A stretch of DNA of 64,000 nt from a virus: positions 104,528 through 168,527 of the IMG/VR virus record IMGVR_UViG_3300047444_000069. One strand, written 5' to 3'. A program made the position numbers and the translations under genes. Shown in pieces: positions 1 through 8,398 of the stretch. The notes beneath the pieces were generated by a model. The model was not told the origin of the DNA. It ran no database searches and worked only from the letters and a program-made list of their open reading frames with translations. The stretch's first letter is position 1; each line of letters opens with the position of its first letter.

Positions 1-1953
1 GACAACGTTGATGTGGATGCCACATCGTCTTCATCGGTGTCCTATGCAGCAACGGGTGTTCTGCAAACCAAGCAAGCCTATGTGACTTCGACGCGTAATG
101 CGCAAGTCGTGCAAACACAGGTGTCCAGTACGAAGACGGTGACGACCACATCGACCCGTACTGTGTCGGATACTGGCTGGTATGACCCGTTGGCACAGAC
201 GTTCTTGGTGCAGTCCACTGATGGCGCATTCCTGACTGAAGTTGATCTGTTCTTCCAAACAAAGGACGCCAACATCCCGGTGCAGGTTGAAATTCGCGAA
301 GTGGTCAATGGCTATCCGGGTGCAACGATTCTGCCGTTCTCGCGGACAGTGGTGACGCCGGATAAGGTGAATGTCTCGCAAGATGGCACGGTTGCTACCA
401 CGTTCAAGTTTGCGGCCCCGGTGTACGTTCAGGATGCCACATCATATGCGCTGGTCGTGATGTCGGATTCCAATAGCTACAACGTGTGGATTTCGCAACT
501 TGGCGACAAGATGGTCAACAGTGACCGCTTCATCAGCGAACAGCCGTATGCAGGTGTCCTGTTCAAGTCACAGAATGCTTCAACGTGGACGGCTGATCAG
601 ACGCAAGACTTGAAGTTCAACATCCGTCGCGCGTCGTTTGTGACGGGTCAGTACGGTGAAGTAGTGTTCCAGAATGATACCGTGACGTTGGATAACCTTC
701 CGACCTTGGCATTCCAAACTACTTCGGGTTCCAAAGTTGTTCGTGTGTTCCATGCCAATCATGGTCTGCCGGTCAATTCGACGGTCGTGATCGCGGGTGT
801 GACAGCAGCAGTCAATGGAATCCCGGCTGCACAGTTGAATGGTTCGTTTGTCGTGACCAATGTGGACTTTGATAGCTACACCATCACGGTCGCAACCACG
901 GCAGCAACTTCGACGGGCTACGGCGGCAACAGTGGTATTACGGCATCGGGTAACGTTGGCTACGATTCGATTCAGCCTGTGGTGCAGCAACAGACGTTTA
1001 CGGATACGACCACATCGTGGTTCATCAAGACGACGACTGGTAAGTCCCCGGAAGGTGCGGAAATCCCGTATCTCTTGGATGCGGCCTACAGTCCCGTTAC
1101 GGTGAATGACACGAACATGTTGTCCCGCACCTGTCTGGTAGCAACCCCGGCCAACCAATCGGCCTCAGTGCTGGCAGGTAGCAAGTCGCTGTTCCTGAAA
1201 GGTCGGTTGTACTCAACGAACGATGCAGTATCCCCGTTCATTGACATGCATCGACTGTCGGCAATTCTGGTCCGTAACCGGGTCAATGCGCCGACCAGTG
1301 CTTCAACGAACGTCGCAGTGGTGGATGATCGCGTAGTGGCCTCGGCTAAGACGACGATTGCCTTTAGTGGCAACACGATCACGACAGCGGATGCAACGAC
1401 CCAAGGGTTGTTCCAGACTGTGGTGGTTGGTCACTACATCAACGTGGCGGGTTCGGTTGCAGCAAACAATGGTGACTGGCTGGTGACGGCAGTAGCAACG
1501 GACGGTTCAAGCATCACAACCAATGCAGCATTCACGACAGCAGCAACGGGTGCAAGCATCACGATCACCTCGCGCGAATTGTTTGTGGACGAGATTGCGC
1601 CGGTAAATAGCACGACGATTAGTAAGTATGTCTCAACGAAGGTCAACTTCGCCAACACATCAACTTACCTGCGTATTCAACTGGCGGCAGCGGTTCCCCC
1701 GGCAGCGAAGCTTTCGGTGTATTACAAGGTGAATCCGGCTGGATCGACGGCATCATTCGATTCCATCCCGTACACACTGTTTACCCCGGATGCGACCATT
1801 CCCTACACGACGAACAACACATTTACGGATGTGACCTACTCGTTGAGCGGCATGGCGGCATTTGATGCGGTGCAAGTCAAACTGGTGATGCAATCTTCGG
1901 ATACCTCACAAGTTCCGATGGTGAAGGACTTGCGAATCATCGCCTGTGCGTAA
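1..1953 (+). CDS. Large tail/baseplate-type structural protein (5' truncated)
   Basis: The frame is open to the first base of the window (an in-frame GTG at 13 is probably internal), so this is the C-terminal part of a larger gene of at least 650 residues. The sequence is rich in Thr, Ser, Val and Ala with regular beta-strand patterning. A block near residues 55-200 (GWYDPLAQTF, then a long beta-rich stretch ending in NIRRASF) matches the DUF4815-type structural proteins I know from T4-like cyanophages and their relatives. Two later segments (about 245-310 and 450-530) look like inserted Ig-like modules. It probably forms part of the virion, most likely a baseplate or fibre-attachment component. 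It is followed 21 nt later by a small gene of the same unit. Virion location is inferred from family and context. Confidence 0.7.
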   Translation, partial: DNVDVDATSSSSVSYAATGVLQTKQAYVTSTRNAQVVQTQVSSTKTVTTTSTRTVSDTGWYDPLAQTFLVQSTDGAFLTEVDLFFQTKDANIPVQVEIREVVNGYPGATILPFSRTVVTPDKVNVSQDGTVATTFKFAAPVYVQDATSYALVVMSDSNSYNVWISQLGDKMVNSDRFISEQPYAGVLFKSQNASTWTADQTQDLKFNIRRASFVTGQYGEVVFQNDTVTLDNLPTLAFQTTSGSKVVRVFHANHGLPVNSTVVIAGVTAAVNGIPAAQLNGSFVVTNVDFDSYTITVATTAATSTGYGGNSGITASGNVGYDSIQPVVQQQTFTDTTTSWFIKTTTGKSPEGAEIPYLLDAAYSPVTVNDTNMLSRTCLVATPANQSASVLAGSKSLFLKGRLYSTNDAVSPFIDMHRLSAILVRNRVNAPTSASTNVAVVDDRVVASAKTTIAFSGNTITTADATTQGLFQTVVVGHYINVAGSVAANNGDWLVTAVATDGSSITTNAAFTTAATGASITITSRELFVDEIAPVNSTTISKYVSTKVNFANTSTYLRIQLAAAVPPAAKLSVYYKVNPAGSTASFDSIPYTLFTPDATIPYTTNNTFTDVTYSLSGMAAFDAVQVKLVMQSSDTSQVPMVKDLRIIACA

Positions 1954-1974
1954 CTAACCCCTAAAGGAAACATC

Positions 1975-2202
1975 GTGACCGACTATCTCAAGGTAGCGGG
2001 TCACGATGGCCTTGTTCGAGACAGAAACACCAAGGCCATCGTGTCAACCAATCAAGCGGGCTATCAAGCCTATGTCAACCAACGCGATGCCCTGATGCGC
2101 CGTCAACACCAGATTGACGAGAACACTCAGGAAATCAAGGAATTGAAGCAAGACCTATCTGAAATTAAGCAGTTGCTACAGATTCTTGTCCAAAAGGCGT
2201 GA
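1975..2202 (+). CDS. Small coiled-coil protein, virion-associated family
   Basis: 75 residues with a GTG start preceded by AAAGGAAAC. The N-terminal half (DYLKVAGHDGLVRD, then a segment around NQAGYQAYVNQR) recurs beside structural genes in many T4-like phages. The C-terminal half (about 43-72) is a heptad-like run of Glu, Lys, Leu and Ile that should form a coiled coil. Function unknown. Its place between a structural gene and the gp13 block suggests a late, virion-related or assembly role. Confidence 0.7.
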   Translation: MTDYLKVAGHDGLVRDRNTKAIVSTNQAGYQAYVNQRDALMRRQHQIDENTQEIKELKQDLSEIKQLLQILVQKA

Positions 2203-2258
2203 ATGGTCACGAAACGTGGACAGGGATTATTTTTGGACAGAAATGTTAAGGAGTACGA

Positions 2259-2993
2259 ATGAAGTTTGCATTTCACAAAGCAAAAGACACACTGTTTGCC
2301 AAGCTGTGTAGTTGGAAGATGGAAGGCCCGTACACGCACGTTGAGGCGATGTTTGGTGCTGACCCTGACGATGCCAAGTTGACGGTGTGCGGTAGTTCCA
2401 AGTTCACGGAAGGTGGTGTACGTCTCAAATCGTTGGACCTGTCGGACACAGAGAACACATGGGACATCATTGAAGTGCCGGGTATTGATGAAGAAAAGGC
2501 GCTGCAATGGTTCAAGGATCATGCGGGTGAACCATATGACACGCGTGGCCTGATTCAATTCATTACGTGGTTCCCGGTTGGTCACAATCCGAAGGGTTGG
2601 TTCTGTGATGAAGCGGTGCTGGCCTCAATTGGGATGGAGAACTCCTATCGATTCGATCCGAACGGTATGGCCGAAATCCTGAAGTTCCTCACCAAGTATC
2701 AGGCGGGTAACCTTCAGGCGGCAATCGCGGTGATCAACAAGGGCGAACTGGCCGATGTCAAACAACCAGTCAACCCGATTGATACGATCCAAGCTGAAGT
2801 CAACAAGGTGCTTCCGGCCATCGAGCAAGTCGCACACACGGTTCAACTGGCTGCACCCTTGGCTGCTATCATCCCCGGTGCTGCGCCCATTGTGGCGGCT
2901 GTAGAGGGCATTGCAACGGCAGTGGACAAGATTGCCGACAGTGCGCCGCAGATCAATGCAACCATTGATGCACTGCAAGCCTTGAAGAAGTAA
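2259..2993 (+). CDS. Permuted papain-like (NlpC/P60 clan, YiiX-like) enzyme
   Basis: 244 residues, start preceded by AAGGAG. His27 in THVEAMF and Cys116 in GWFCDEAV are placed as in the circularly permuted papain-fold enzymes (His early, Cys late), which act as amidases or thioesterases on peptides, lipids or cell-wall fragments. Residues about 130-244 are a separate region containing a small hydrophobic Ala/Ile/Pro-rich stretch (about 197-225) that could be amphipathic or membrane-active. It sits among structural genes and ends at a strong terminator, so it may be a virion protein acting at entry or lysis. The substrate cannot be read from the sequence. Confidence 0.6.
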   Translation: MKFAFHKAKDTLFAKLCSWKMEGPYTHVEAMFGADPDDAKLTVCGSSKFTEGGVRLKSLDLSDTENTWDIIEVPGIDEEKALQWFKDHAGEPYDTRGLIQFITWFPVGHNPKGWFCDEAVLASIGMENSYRFDPNGMAEILKFLTKYQAGNLQAAIAVINKGELADVKQPVNPIDTIQAEVNKVLPAIEQVAHTVQLAAPLAAIIPGAAPIVAAVEGIATAVDKIADSAPQINATIDALQALKK

Positions 2994-3008
2994 CTAACGC
3001 GGCCATTG

Positions 3009-3035
3009 AAAGCCCTACCATGTGTAGGGCTTTTT
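3009..3035 (+). terminator. Rho-independent terminator after the papain-like gene
   Basis: Perfect 10-bp stem AAAGCCCTAC/GTAGGGCTTT (3009-3018 with 3024-3033), 5-nt loop, followed by T residues. It separates the preceding unit from the gp13 late promoter. Confidence 0.9.
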
Positions 3036-3066
3036 CATTTCTAGGTTCTGATGTGTAGCTGTCAAG

Positions 3067-3074
3067 CTAAATAA
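3067..3074 (+). promoter_or_regulatory. Late promoter element CTAAATAA upstream of gp13
   Basis: CTAAATAA lies 34 nt before the gp13 start. It resembles the T4 late promoter TATAAATA, which is read by gp55-RNA polymerase, and recurs before most late units in this window. Confidence 0.7.
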
Positions 3075-3107
3075 TCGAACTATTGTCACTTTCACAACGG
3101 GACCAAC

Positions 3108-3872
3108 ATGGCACGCCCAAATTCATTTGACACACTCTCAACCTACTGTCTTCAGCAGTTGGGCGCTCCTGTTATTCAGGTCCACGTCGCGGCTGAACAG
3201 ATTCAAAATAGGGTCGAAGATGCCTTCGACTTCATGCGCGAATTTCATGGTGACGCCATTGAGCGCACTTACCTGAAGCATCAGGTGACACAGGACGACA
3301 TTGACAACGGTTATCTCCCGGTGGGTGATGGTGTCACAGCAGTCCTGAATGTGTTTCCGATCACGGCGGGCGCGAACAGCAACAGTCAGTTCTCGGCCTC
3401 ATACCAGATCAAGGTCAATGACATCTACTCGCTTCAGAATTCTTCTGGGTCACTGGCAACGGGCGGTCTTGCCTATTATGAGGAAACCAAACAATACCTG
3501 AACATGATGGACGATATGTTCCTTGGTCAGCAACAGTTCCGCTTCAATGCCAAGATCGGCAAGCTGCACATCGATATGGACTGGTCCGAGAACGTGAATG
3601 TTGGTGACTACATTCTGGTCGAATGTACGGTGATTCTGGACGAGACGGTCTACACATCGATCTACAACGACCGGATGCTGAAGAAGCTGGCCGTCGCCTA
3701 CATCAAGAAGCAATGGGGTAGCAACATGAAGCTGCACGGCAACATTGTTCTCCCCGGTGGTATCACAATTCAGGGCCAACAGATTTACGATGAAGCGATG
3801 GAAGAAATCGATAAGATCGAAGACCAGATTCGCGACACGTATCAGGCTCCCCCGATGTTCCTTGTGGGGTAA
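3108..3872 (+). CDS. 13: Neck protein gp13
   Basis: 254 residues (T4 gp13 has 309). The N-terminus (SFDTLSTYCLQQLGAPVIQV followed by an acidic helix) is the typical gp13 pattern. gp13 and gp14 form the head-tail neck that closes the filled head and accepts the tail. It is the first gene of a cluster in canonical T4 order 13-14-15-16-17-18-19-20 and lies 3 nt before gp14. Late expression is inferred from the CTAAATAA element upstream. Confidence 0.9.
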   Translation: MARPNSFDTLSTYCLQQLGAPVIQVHVAAEQIQNRVEDAFDFMREFHGDAIERTYLKHQVTQDDIDNGYLPVGDGVTAVLNVFPITAGANSNSQFSASYQIKVNDIYSLQNSSGSLATGGLAYYEETKQYLNMMDDMFLGQQQFRFNAKIGKLHIDMDWSENVNVGDYILVECTVILDETVYTSIYNDRMLKKLAVAYIKKQWGSNMKLHGNIVLPGGITIQGQQIYDEAMEEIDKIEDQIRDTYQAPPMFLVG

Positions 3873-3875
3873 GAA

Positions 3876-4526
3876 ATGACCGTAAACACGTACTTTCAAG
3901 CTGGCATTCCCGAAGCCTACAGCCAGACCCAAGACCTGATCGAACAGTTGACCATTGAAGCGATCCAGATCGGCGGCATGAATGTTTATTATGTGCCGCG
4001 CACTATTCTGAGTGAGGACATCAATCCGGTCCTCACCGAAGACGTTCTGGCATCGTATGACAATGCTTACCAGATCGAAGCCTACCTTGAGAATGCTACT
4101 GGCTTCGAAGGTGATGGCGCAATGTTGTCAAAGTTCGGCATCGAAATTTCGGATTCCTGCACATTCGTCATGTCTCGGGCACGCTGGACGGCTGAAGTGG
4201 GAAGCAAACCCGGTTCCCGTCTGCCCCGTCCGATTGAAGGCGACATCATCTATCTGCCCCTGACCAAATCGTTCTTTGAAATCAAGAAGGTCAATGCACA
4301 GAACCCGTTCTACCAGTTGGGGAAGCTGTACACCTACCGTCTGGATTGCGAACTGTTCAACTTCTCGCATGAAGATTTCAATACTGGCGTGGATGAAGTA
4401 GACGAACTGGCGCACGAAATCAACCTGCATGATCTGGATGCTGGTTCACAGAATGAAGTGTTCGATACCAAGAAGACCGATGTACTGGACTTTGACGCGT
4501 CCAATCCCTTTGGAGACATCCAGTAA
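3876..4526 (+). CDS. 14: Neck protein gp14
   Basis: 216 residues (T4 gp14 has 256). Recognised by the segment GGMNVYYVPRT, the motif around VLTEDV and the C-terminal FNFSHEDF region. It partners gp13 in the neck. The stop overlaps the next start by one base (TAATG), implying translational coupling with gp15. Confidence 0.88.
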   Translation: MTVNTYFQAGIPEAYSQTQDLIEQLTIEAIQIGGMNVYYVPRTILSEDINPVLTEDVLASYDNAYQIEAYLENATGFEGDGAMLSKFGIEISDSCTFVMSRARWTAEVGSKPGSRLPRPIEGDIIYLPLTKSFFEIKKVNAQNPFYQLGKLYTYRLDCELFNFSHEDFNTGVDEVDELAHEINLHDLDAGSQNEVFDTKKTDVLDFDASNPFGDIQ

Positions 4527-5293
4527 TGCTGAACAGTAGCCCCTACTACAACGGCACAACAGAGAAGGCCATTATCGCCTTTGCCAATCTGTTCAAGGAC
4601 GTGTATGTCCTGCGTATGAAACAGGACGGCACGATTGAGAAGACCGTCCGGGTTCCGGTGTCCTATGCTCCCAAAGAGAAGTTTCTGGCGCGAGAGCAAC
4701 AGCAACCGAACATCGACAACAGTACGGAAGAACTGACGTTGCCTCGCCTGTCATTCGAAATCACTGGTTTCCAACCGGATGCCAGTCGGCGGATGAATGC
4801 GATGCAGCAACGTAAGGCAGTCGTGACCGGACAGACCAACAGTGTGTTCAATCCGGCCCCTTGGAACCTCGAAGTGTCGCTGTACGCCATTGCCAAGTAT
4901 CAGACCGATGCATTGCAGATGTTCGAACAGATCGTGGCCGTGTTCAATCCGTCCTACATTGTGACGATCAAAGCGATGCCGGAACTGAACCTCACGGATG
5001 ATCTGCCTATTGTTCTGGACACCGTACAACACGAAGACAACTATGACGCCAAGTTTCAGGAGCGTCGCACCGTGGTCTTCACGTTCAACTTCACCCTGCA
5101 ACTGAATTACTTTGGTGGTGTGGAGAAGAACCGGGCAGTCATCAAGCAGACCGAAGTGGACATTACCAGTGGCACAACCGTTCCCTCGGATGGTCGGCCT
5201 AGCCTTGAACTGATTAAGAACACCGTCAATCCACTGTCGGCCAATGCGGGCGACACACATACGGTGATCACTGAAATTGATGGATTCAAATAA
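4526..5293 (+). CDS. 15: Tail sheath stabiliser / tail completion protein gp15
   Basis: 255 residues (T4 gp15 has 272). The conserved start YYNGTTEKAIIAFANLFKDV and the segment VPVSYAPKEKFLAR are typical of gp15, which caps the tail tube and sheath at the proximal end as a hexameric ring and makes the tail competent to join heads. Two bases separate it from gp16. Confidence 0.92.
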   Translation: MLNSSPYYNGTTEKAIIAFANLFKDVYVLRMKQDGTIEKTVRVPVSYAPKEKFLAREQQQPNIDNSTEELTLPRLSFEITGFQPDASRRMNAMQQRKAVVTGQTNSVFNPAPWNLEVSLYAIAKYQTDALQMFEQIVAVFNPSYIVTIKAMPELNLTDDLPIVLDTVQHEDNYDAKFQERRTVVFTFNFTLQLNYFGGVEKNRAVIKQTEVDITSGTTVPSDGRPSLELIKNTVNPLSANAGDTHTVITEIDGFK

Positions 5294-5295
5294 TC

Positions 5296-5793
5296 ATGAC
5301 TGATACTGCTGACAAGATGGTCAATGCGTTCCGCAATCTGGACGAAACGTTTGGCCTTGAAAATGAAAACCAGTTGCCCGCTGTCCGGGAACCGCGTCAG
5401 GTGATCGTGGCCCCGGTGGTGGAAGATCGTCCAGTCAACACAGATGATCAGGACAACGACATTGCGATTGCACGCGAGACATATCACCGTCTCATGACCA
5501 AGGCTGAAGACGCACTGGATGACATCATGCACCTTGCCAAACAGTCGGAACATCCGCGTGCCTTTGAAGTGGCCGGACAGATGATTGACAAGGTAACCAG
5601 TCTGGCCGACAAGCTATTGGATATGCACAAGAAGGTGAAGGACATCAAGAAGCTGGATGAATCGCCGCGTGAAGCTGCATTGAATGGTGGGAATGGTGTT
5701 GGGACTACCAACATTGTATTCACTGGTACACCGCAACAACTGTTGGAAGCGATGACAGCGAAGAAAGAATTGAAGGATGTGACAGACGTGTAA
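5296..5793 (+). CDS. 16: Terminase small subunit gp16
   Basis: 165 residues, essentially the length of T4 gp16 (164). A helical central region (about 65-115, with LAKQSEHPRAFEVAGQMI) is the conserved oligomerisation core. gp16 recognises DNA and stimulates the gp17 ATPase and nuclease. In T4 it directly precedes gp17; here a homing endonuclease gene lies between them. Confidence 0.92.
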   Translation: MTDTADKMVNAFRNLDETFGLENENQLPAVREPRQVIVAPVVEDRPVNTDDQDNDIAIARETYHRLMTKAEDALDDIMHLAKQSEHPRAFEVAGQMIDKVTSLADKLLDMHKKVKDIKKLDESPREAALNGGNGVGTTNIVFTGTPQQLLEAMTAKKELKDVTDV

Positions 5794-5816
5794 GGTAAGT
5801 GAAAGACGGCAATTGA

Positions 5817-5823
5817 ATAAATA
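5817..5823 (+). promoter_or_regulatory. Late promoter element ATAAATA upstream of the endonuclease/gp17 unit
   Basis: ATAAATA in the 58-nt gap after gp16, about 30 nt before the GIY-YIG gene, in the right place to drive both that gene and gp17. Confidence 0.55.
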
Positions 5824-5851
5824 GTCGGTAAGGATAAAAAACATACCGACT

Positions 5852-6583
5852 ATGATCTACTCAATCTATCGCGTCACCAGTCTCGTAAACCAGAAGGTGT
5901 ATATCGGCTTCACGTCACAGAAGCCTAATAGACGTTGGAACTCTCATAAGTGCGACAGTAAGAGTGGACGGTACACGTCTCACCTTCATCGCGCTATGAA
6001 CAAATATGGTGACGATCAGTTCTCCTTCGAAGTCATATACCAGTCGAAGGACAAGGACCACACTCATAAGGTGATGGAACCGCTGTTCATTGCCGAATAC
6101 AACTCAATCGAGACTGGCTACAACATCACTCCGGGCGGAGAAGGTACGTTCGGTCGTGTAATAACGGACGAGATGCGTGCGAATCTGTCATCAAAGCTGA
6201 AAGGCCGGAAGATGTCGGAGACACAGTACGCCAACTACATCACATCGAAGGCCAACAATCCGAACCCTTGGATTGGTCGGAGACATACGGATGAAGCGAA
6301 GGCTAAGATTTCTGCTGTCCAGACTGGTCGTAAGTTGTCCGAAGAAACCAAGTCCAGAATGTCGGCTTCTCATGTCGGCAAAGCAAAGACAGATGAAACC
6401 AAGGCCAGAATGTCGGCGGCACAGGCACATGATTGGATTGTGACCCATCCAGACGGTAGAGAAGAAGCTGTGACGAACATGCGTCAGTTCTGTATTGATA
6501 ACAACCTGAATGCCGGGAAGATGACCTTGGTATCACAGGGAAAACGCCTTCAACACAAAGGCTACAAGTGTAGGAAACAATAA
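5852..6583 (+). CDS. GIY-YIG homing endonuclease with NUMOD3-like repeats
   Basis: 243 residues. The N-terminal domain has IYSIYRVTS and VYIGFTSQKPNRRW, the GIY-YIG signature with catalytic Tyr and Arg, then Glu in the segment before TGYNITPGGEG. Residues about 105-185 hold three or four NUMOD3-type repeats (SKLKGRKMSE, IGRRHTDEAK, TGRKLSEETK, VGKAKTDETK) that bind DNA. The C-terminus is a helix-turn-helix-like NUMOD. It is a free-standing mobile gene inserted exactly between gp16 and gp17. Its stop codon overlaps the gp17 start (TAATG), so it is translationally coupled to the terminase. Confidence 0.93.
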   Translation: MIYSIYRVTSLVNQKVYIGFTSQKPNRRWNSHKCDSKSGRYTSHLHRAMNKYGDDQFSFEVIYQSKDKDHTHKVMEPLFIAEYNSIETGYNITPGGEGTFGRVITDEMRANLSSKLKGRKMSETQYANYITSKANNPNPWIGRRHTDEAKAKISAVQTGRKLSEETKSRMSASHVGKAKTDETKARMSAAQAHDWIVTHPDGREEAVTNMRQFCIDNNLNAGKMTLVSQGKRLQHKGYKCRKQ

Positions 6584-8286
6584 TGTCTACAAAGCTTCAA
6601 CTTCGGGACCATGTGCGGGGGAATGCGCGCATCAAACCTGCGGGATGGCTCCACCCCTATACTGAGTGGGAACTACAAGAATTTAAGAGATGTGCAGATG
6701 ATCCGATCTACTTCATCAAGAACTATGTGAAGATCATCTCGCTGGACAAAGGTATCATCAACTTTGACATGTTCAAGTTTCAGGAAGAATTCATCAAACT
6801 CGTCCTGAGTGAACGTAAGTCAATCGCGAAGCTTGGCCGTCAGATGGGTAAAACGACCTGTGTGGCGGCTGCAATCCTCTGGTACATCATCTTCTCTGCC
6901 AAACCACAGAACGTCGCTGTGCTGGCACACAAGGCTTCTGGTGCGCGTGAAATTCTGTCACGTATTAAGTTGTCCTATGAACTGTTGCCGCCGTTCCTGC
7001 AACATGGTGTACATGAATGGAACAAGGGTAGCATCCATATCGCCAATGGTTCGAAGGTGACGGCTGCTGCTACCTCTGCGTCTGCTGCGCGGGGCGGTTC
7101 TATTTCGTTCGTTTACCTTGACGAGTACGCCTTCGTTGCGCCGAATATCGCTGAAGAATTCTTCGCATCGGTGTTCCCTACGTTGTCATCGGGTAAGTCA
7201 ACCAAGATTTGTATCACGTCTACCCCGATTGGTTACAACGCGTACTGGAAGATTTGGGACGAAGCAGAGAAAGGTGTGAATGGTTTTAAGACATTCACTG
7301 CAAACTATTGGGACCGCATTGGTTACGACGAAGAATGGGCGGCTGAACAGAAGCGCGTTCTTGGTCCATTGAAATTCCGTCAGGAAGTTCTCTGTGCGTT
7401 CTTGGGTTCATCGAACACACTCATTGAAGGCGACACCATCGCCAAGATGACACCAATCGATCCTGAGTACAGCAAAGACGGTCTGGACATCTTCAACAAG
7501 CCTGAACCCGGTCATACCTACGTGGCTATCGTGGATACGTCGCGCGGCGTTGAGGGTGACAGTTCAGTCATTTCAGTGATCGACATCACCGAGACACCTT
7601 ACCGACTGGTTGCCAAGTATCGATCCAACACGATTCATCCGATGCTGCTGCCCTCAGTGGTCCATAAGATTGCTACGGACTACAACGAAGCTTTCGTACT
7701 GAACGAAATCAATGACAACGGTCAGTCTGTCTCTGACACGCTGCAACATGAAATCGAGTACGAGAACTTGCTGTGGATCAGTAAGGCCAAGGGTGGTCAG
7801 ACTGTTTCCTCTGGTTTCGGTGGTGGTGCGTCTCAGTCTGGCGTGCGGACGGACAAGCTGGTCAAACGTGTGGGCTGTTCGACACTGAAGACATTGATCG
7901 AAGAAAACCAACTTCTGGTTTACGACCGTCAATACATTCAGGAGTTCTCAACTTTTACGGAAATCAAGGGAAGCTTCAAGGCCGATGCTGGCTACCATGA
8001 CGATATGGTCATGACACTCGTTCTCTTTGCGTGGCTGACCAAACAACCGTACTTCAAGGAACTCACGAACGTCAACCTGCGTACCACGATCTATCAGGAA
8101 CGTATCGAAGCCATCCAAAATCAGTTGACACCGTTTGGTTACAGCAACGGCATTGAGGACAGCGGCCCGAAGTATGTGGTCGAAGATCGCGATGCGTGGA
8201 TGGTTGAGGAAATCGACCGTGAGAAGAACTGGTTGGCGACTCACATCCTTGGTATGCCTGAATGGGGTGGTTTCCACGGTCGGTAA
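6583..8286 (+). CDS. 17: Terminase large subunit gp17
   Basis: 567 residues (T4 gp17 has 610). The N-terminal packaging ATPase has a Walker A GRQMGKT at 85-91 and Walker B VYLDE ending at Asp180-Glu181. The C-terminal RNase H-like nuclease has its first acidic residue in VAIVDTSRG (Asp318) and another in GYHDDMVM near residue 472. It translocates DNA into the prohead and cuts concatemers. The start overlaps the endonuclease stop by one base. Confidence 0.97.
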   Translation: MSTKLQLRDHVRGNARIKPAGWLHPYTEWELQEFKRCADDPIYFIKNYVKIISLDKGIINFDMFKFQEEFIKLVLSERKSIAKLGRQMGKTTCVAAAILWYIIFSAKPQNVAVLAHKASGAREILSRIKLSYELLPPFLQHGVHEWNKGSIHIANGSKVTAAATSASAARGGSISFVYLDEYAFVAPNIAEEFFASVFPTLSSGKSTKICITSTPIGYNAYWKIWDEAEKGVNGFKTFTANYWDRIGYDEEWAAEQKRVLGPLKFRQEVLCAFLGSSNTLIEGDTIAKMTPIDPEYSKDGLDIFNKPEPGHTYVAIVDTSRGVEGDSSVISVIDITETPYRLVAKYRSNTIHPMLLPSVVHKIATDYNEAFVLNEINDNGQSVSDTLQHEIEYENLLWISKAKGGQTVSSGFGGGASQSGVRTDKLVKRVGCSTLKTLIEENQLLVYDRQYIQEFSTFTEIKGSFKADAGYHDDMVMTLVLFAWLTKQPYFKELTNVNLRTTIYQERIEAIQNQLTPFGYSNGIEDSGPKYVVEDRDAWMVEEIDREKNWLATHILGMPEWGGFHGR

Positions 8287-8317
8287 ATATAGACCGTTTC
8301 TGAAAACCCTCAAAACA

Positions 8318-8325
8318 CTAAATAG
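8318..8325 (+). promoter_or_regulatory. Late promoter element CTAAATAG upstream of gp18
   Basis: CTAAATAG lies 74 nt before the tail sheath start. Between them an 8-bp hairpin GATGTGCC/GGCACATC (8351-8373) sits in the leader just ahead of the AGGAG ribosome-binding site. Confidence 0.7.
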
Positions 8326-8398
8326 TTCTAGTCAAACAAAGCTACAGACCGATGTGCCTGTGTTTGGCACATCCAACAATTATTAGGAGTAACAACTA

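Noticed and set aside
6583-8286. Intein or group I intron in the terminase gene
   Set aside because: The gp17 frame is continuous with normal motif spacing; the endonuclease lies between genes, not within gp17.
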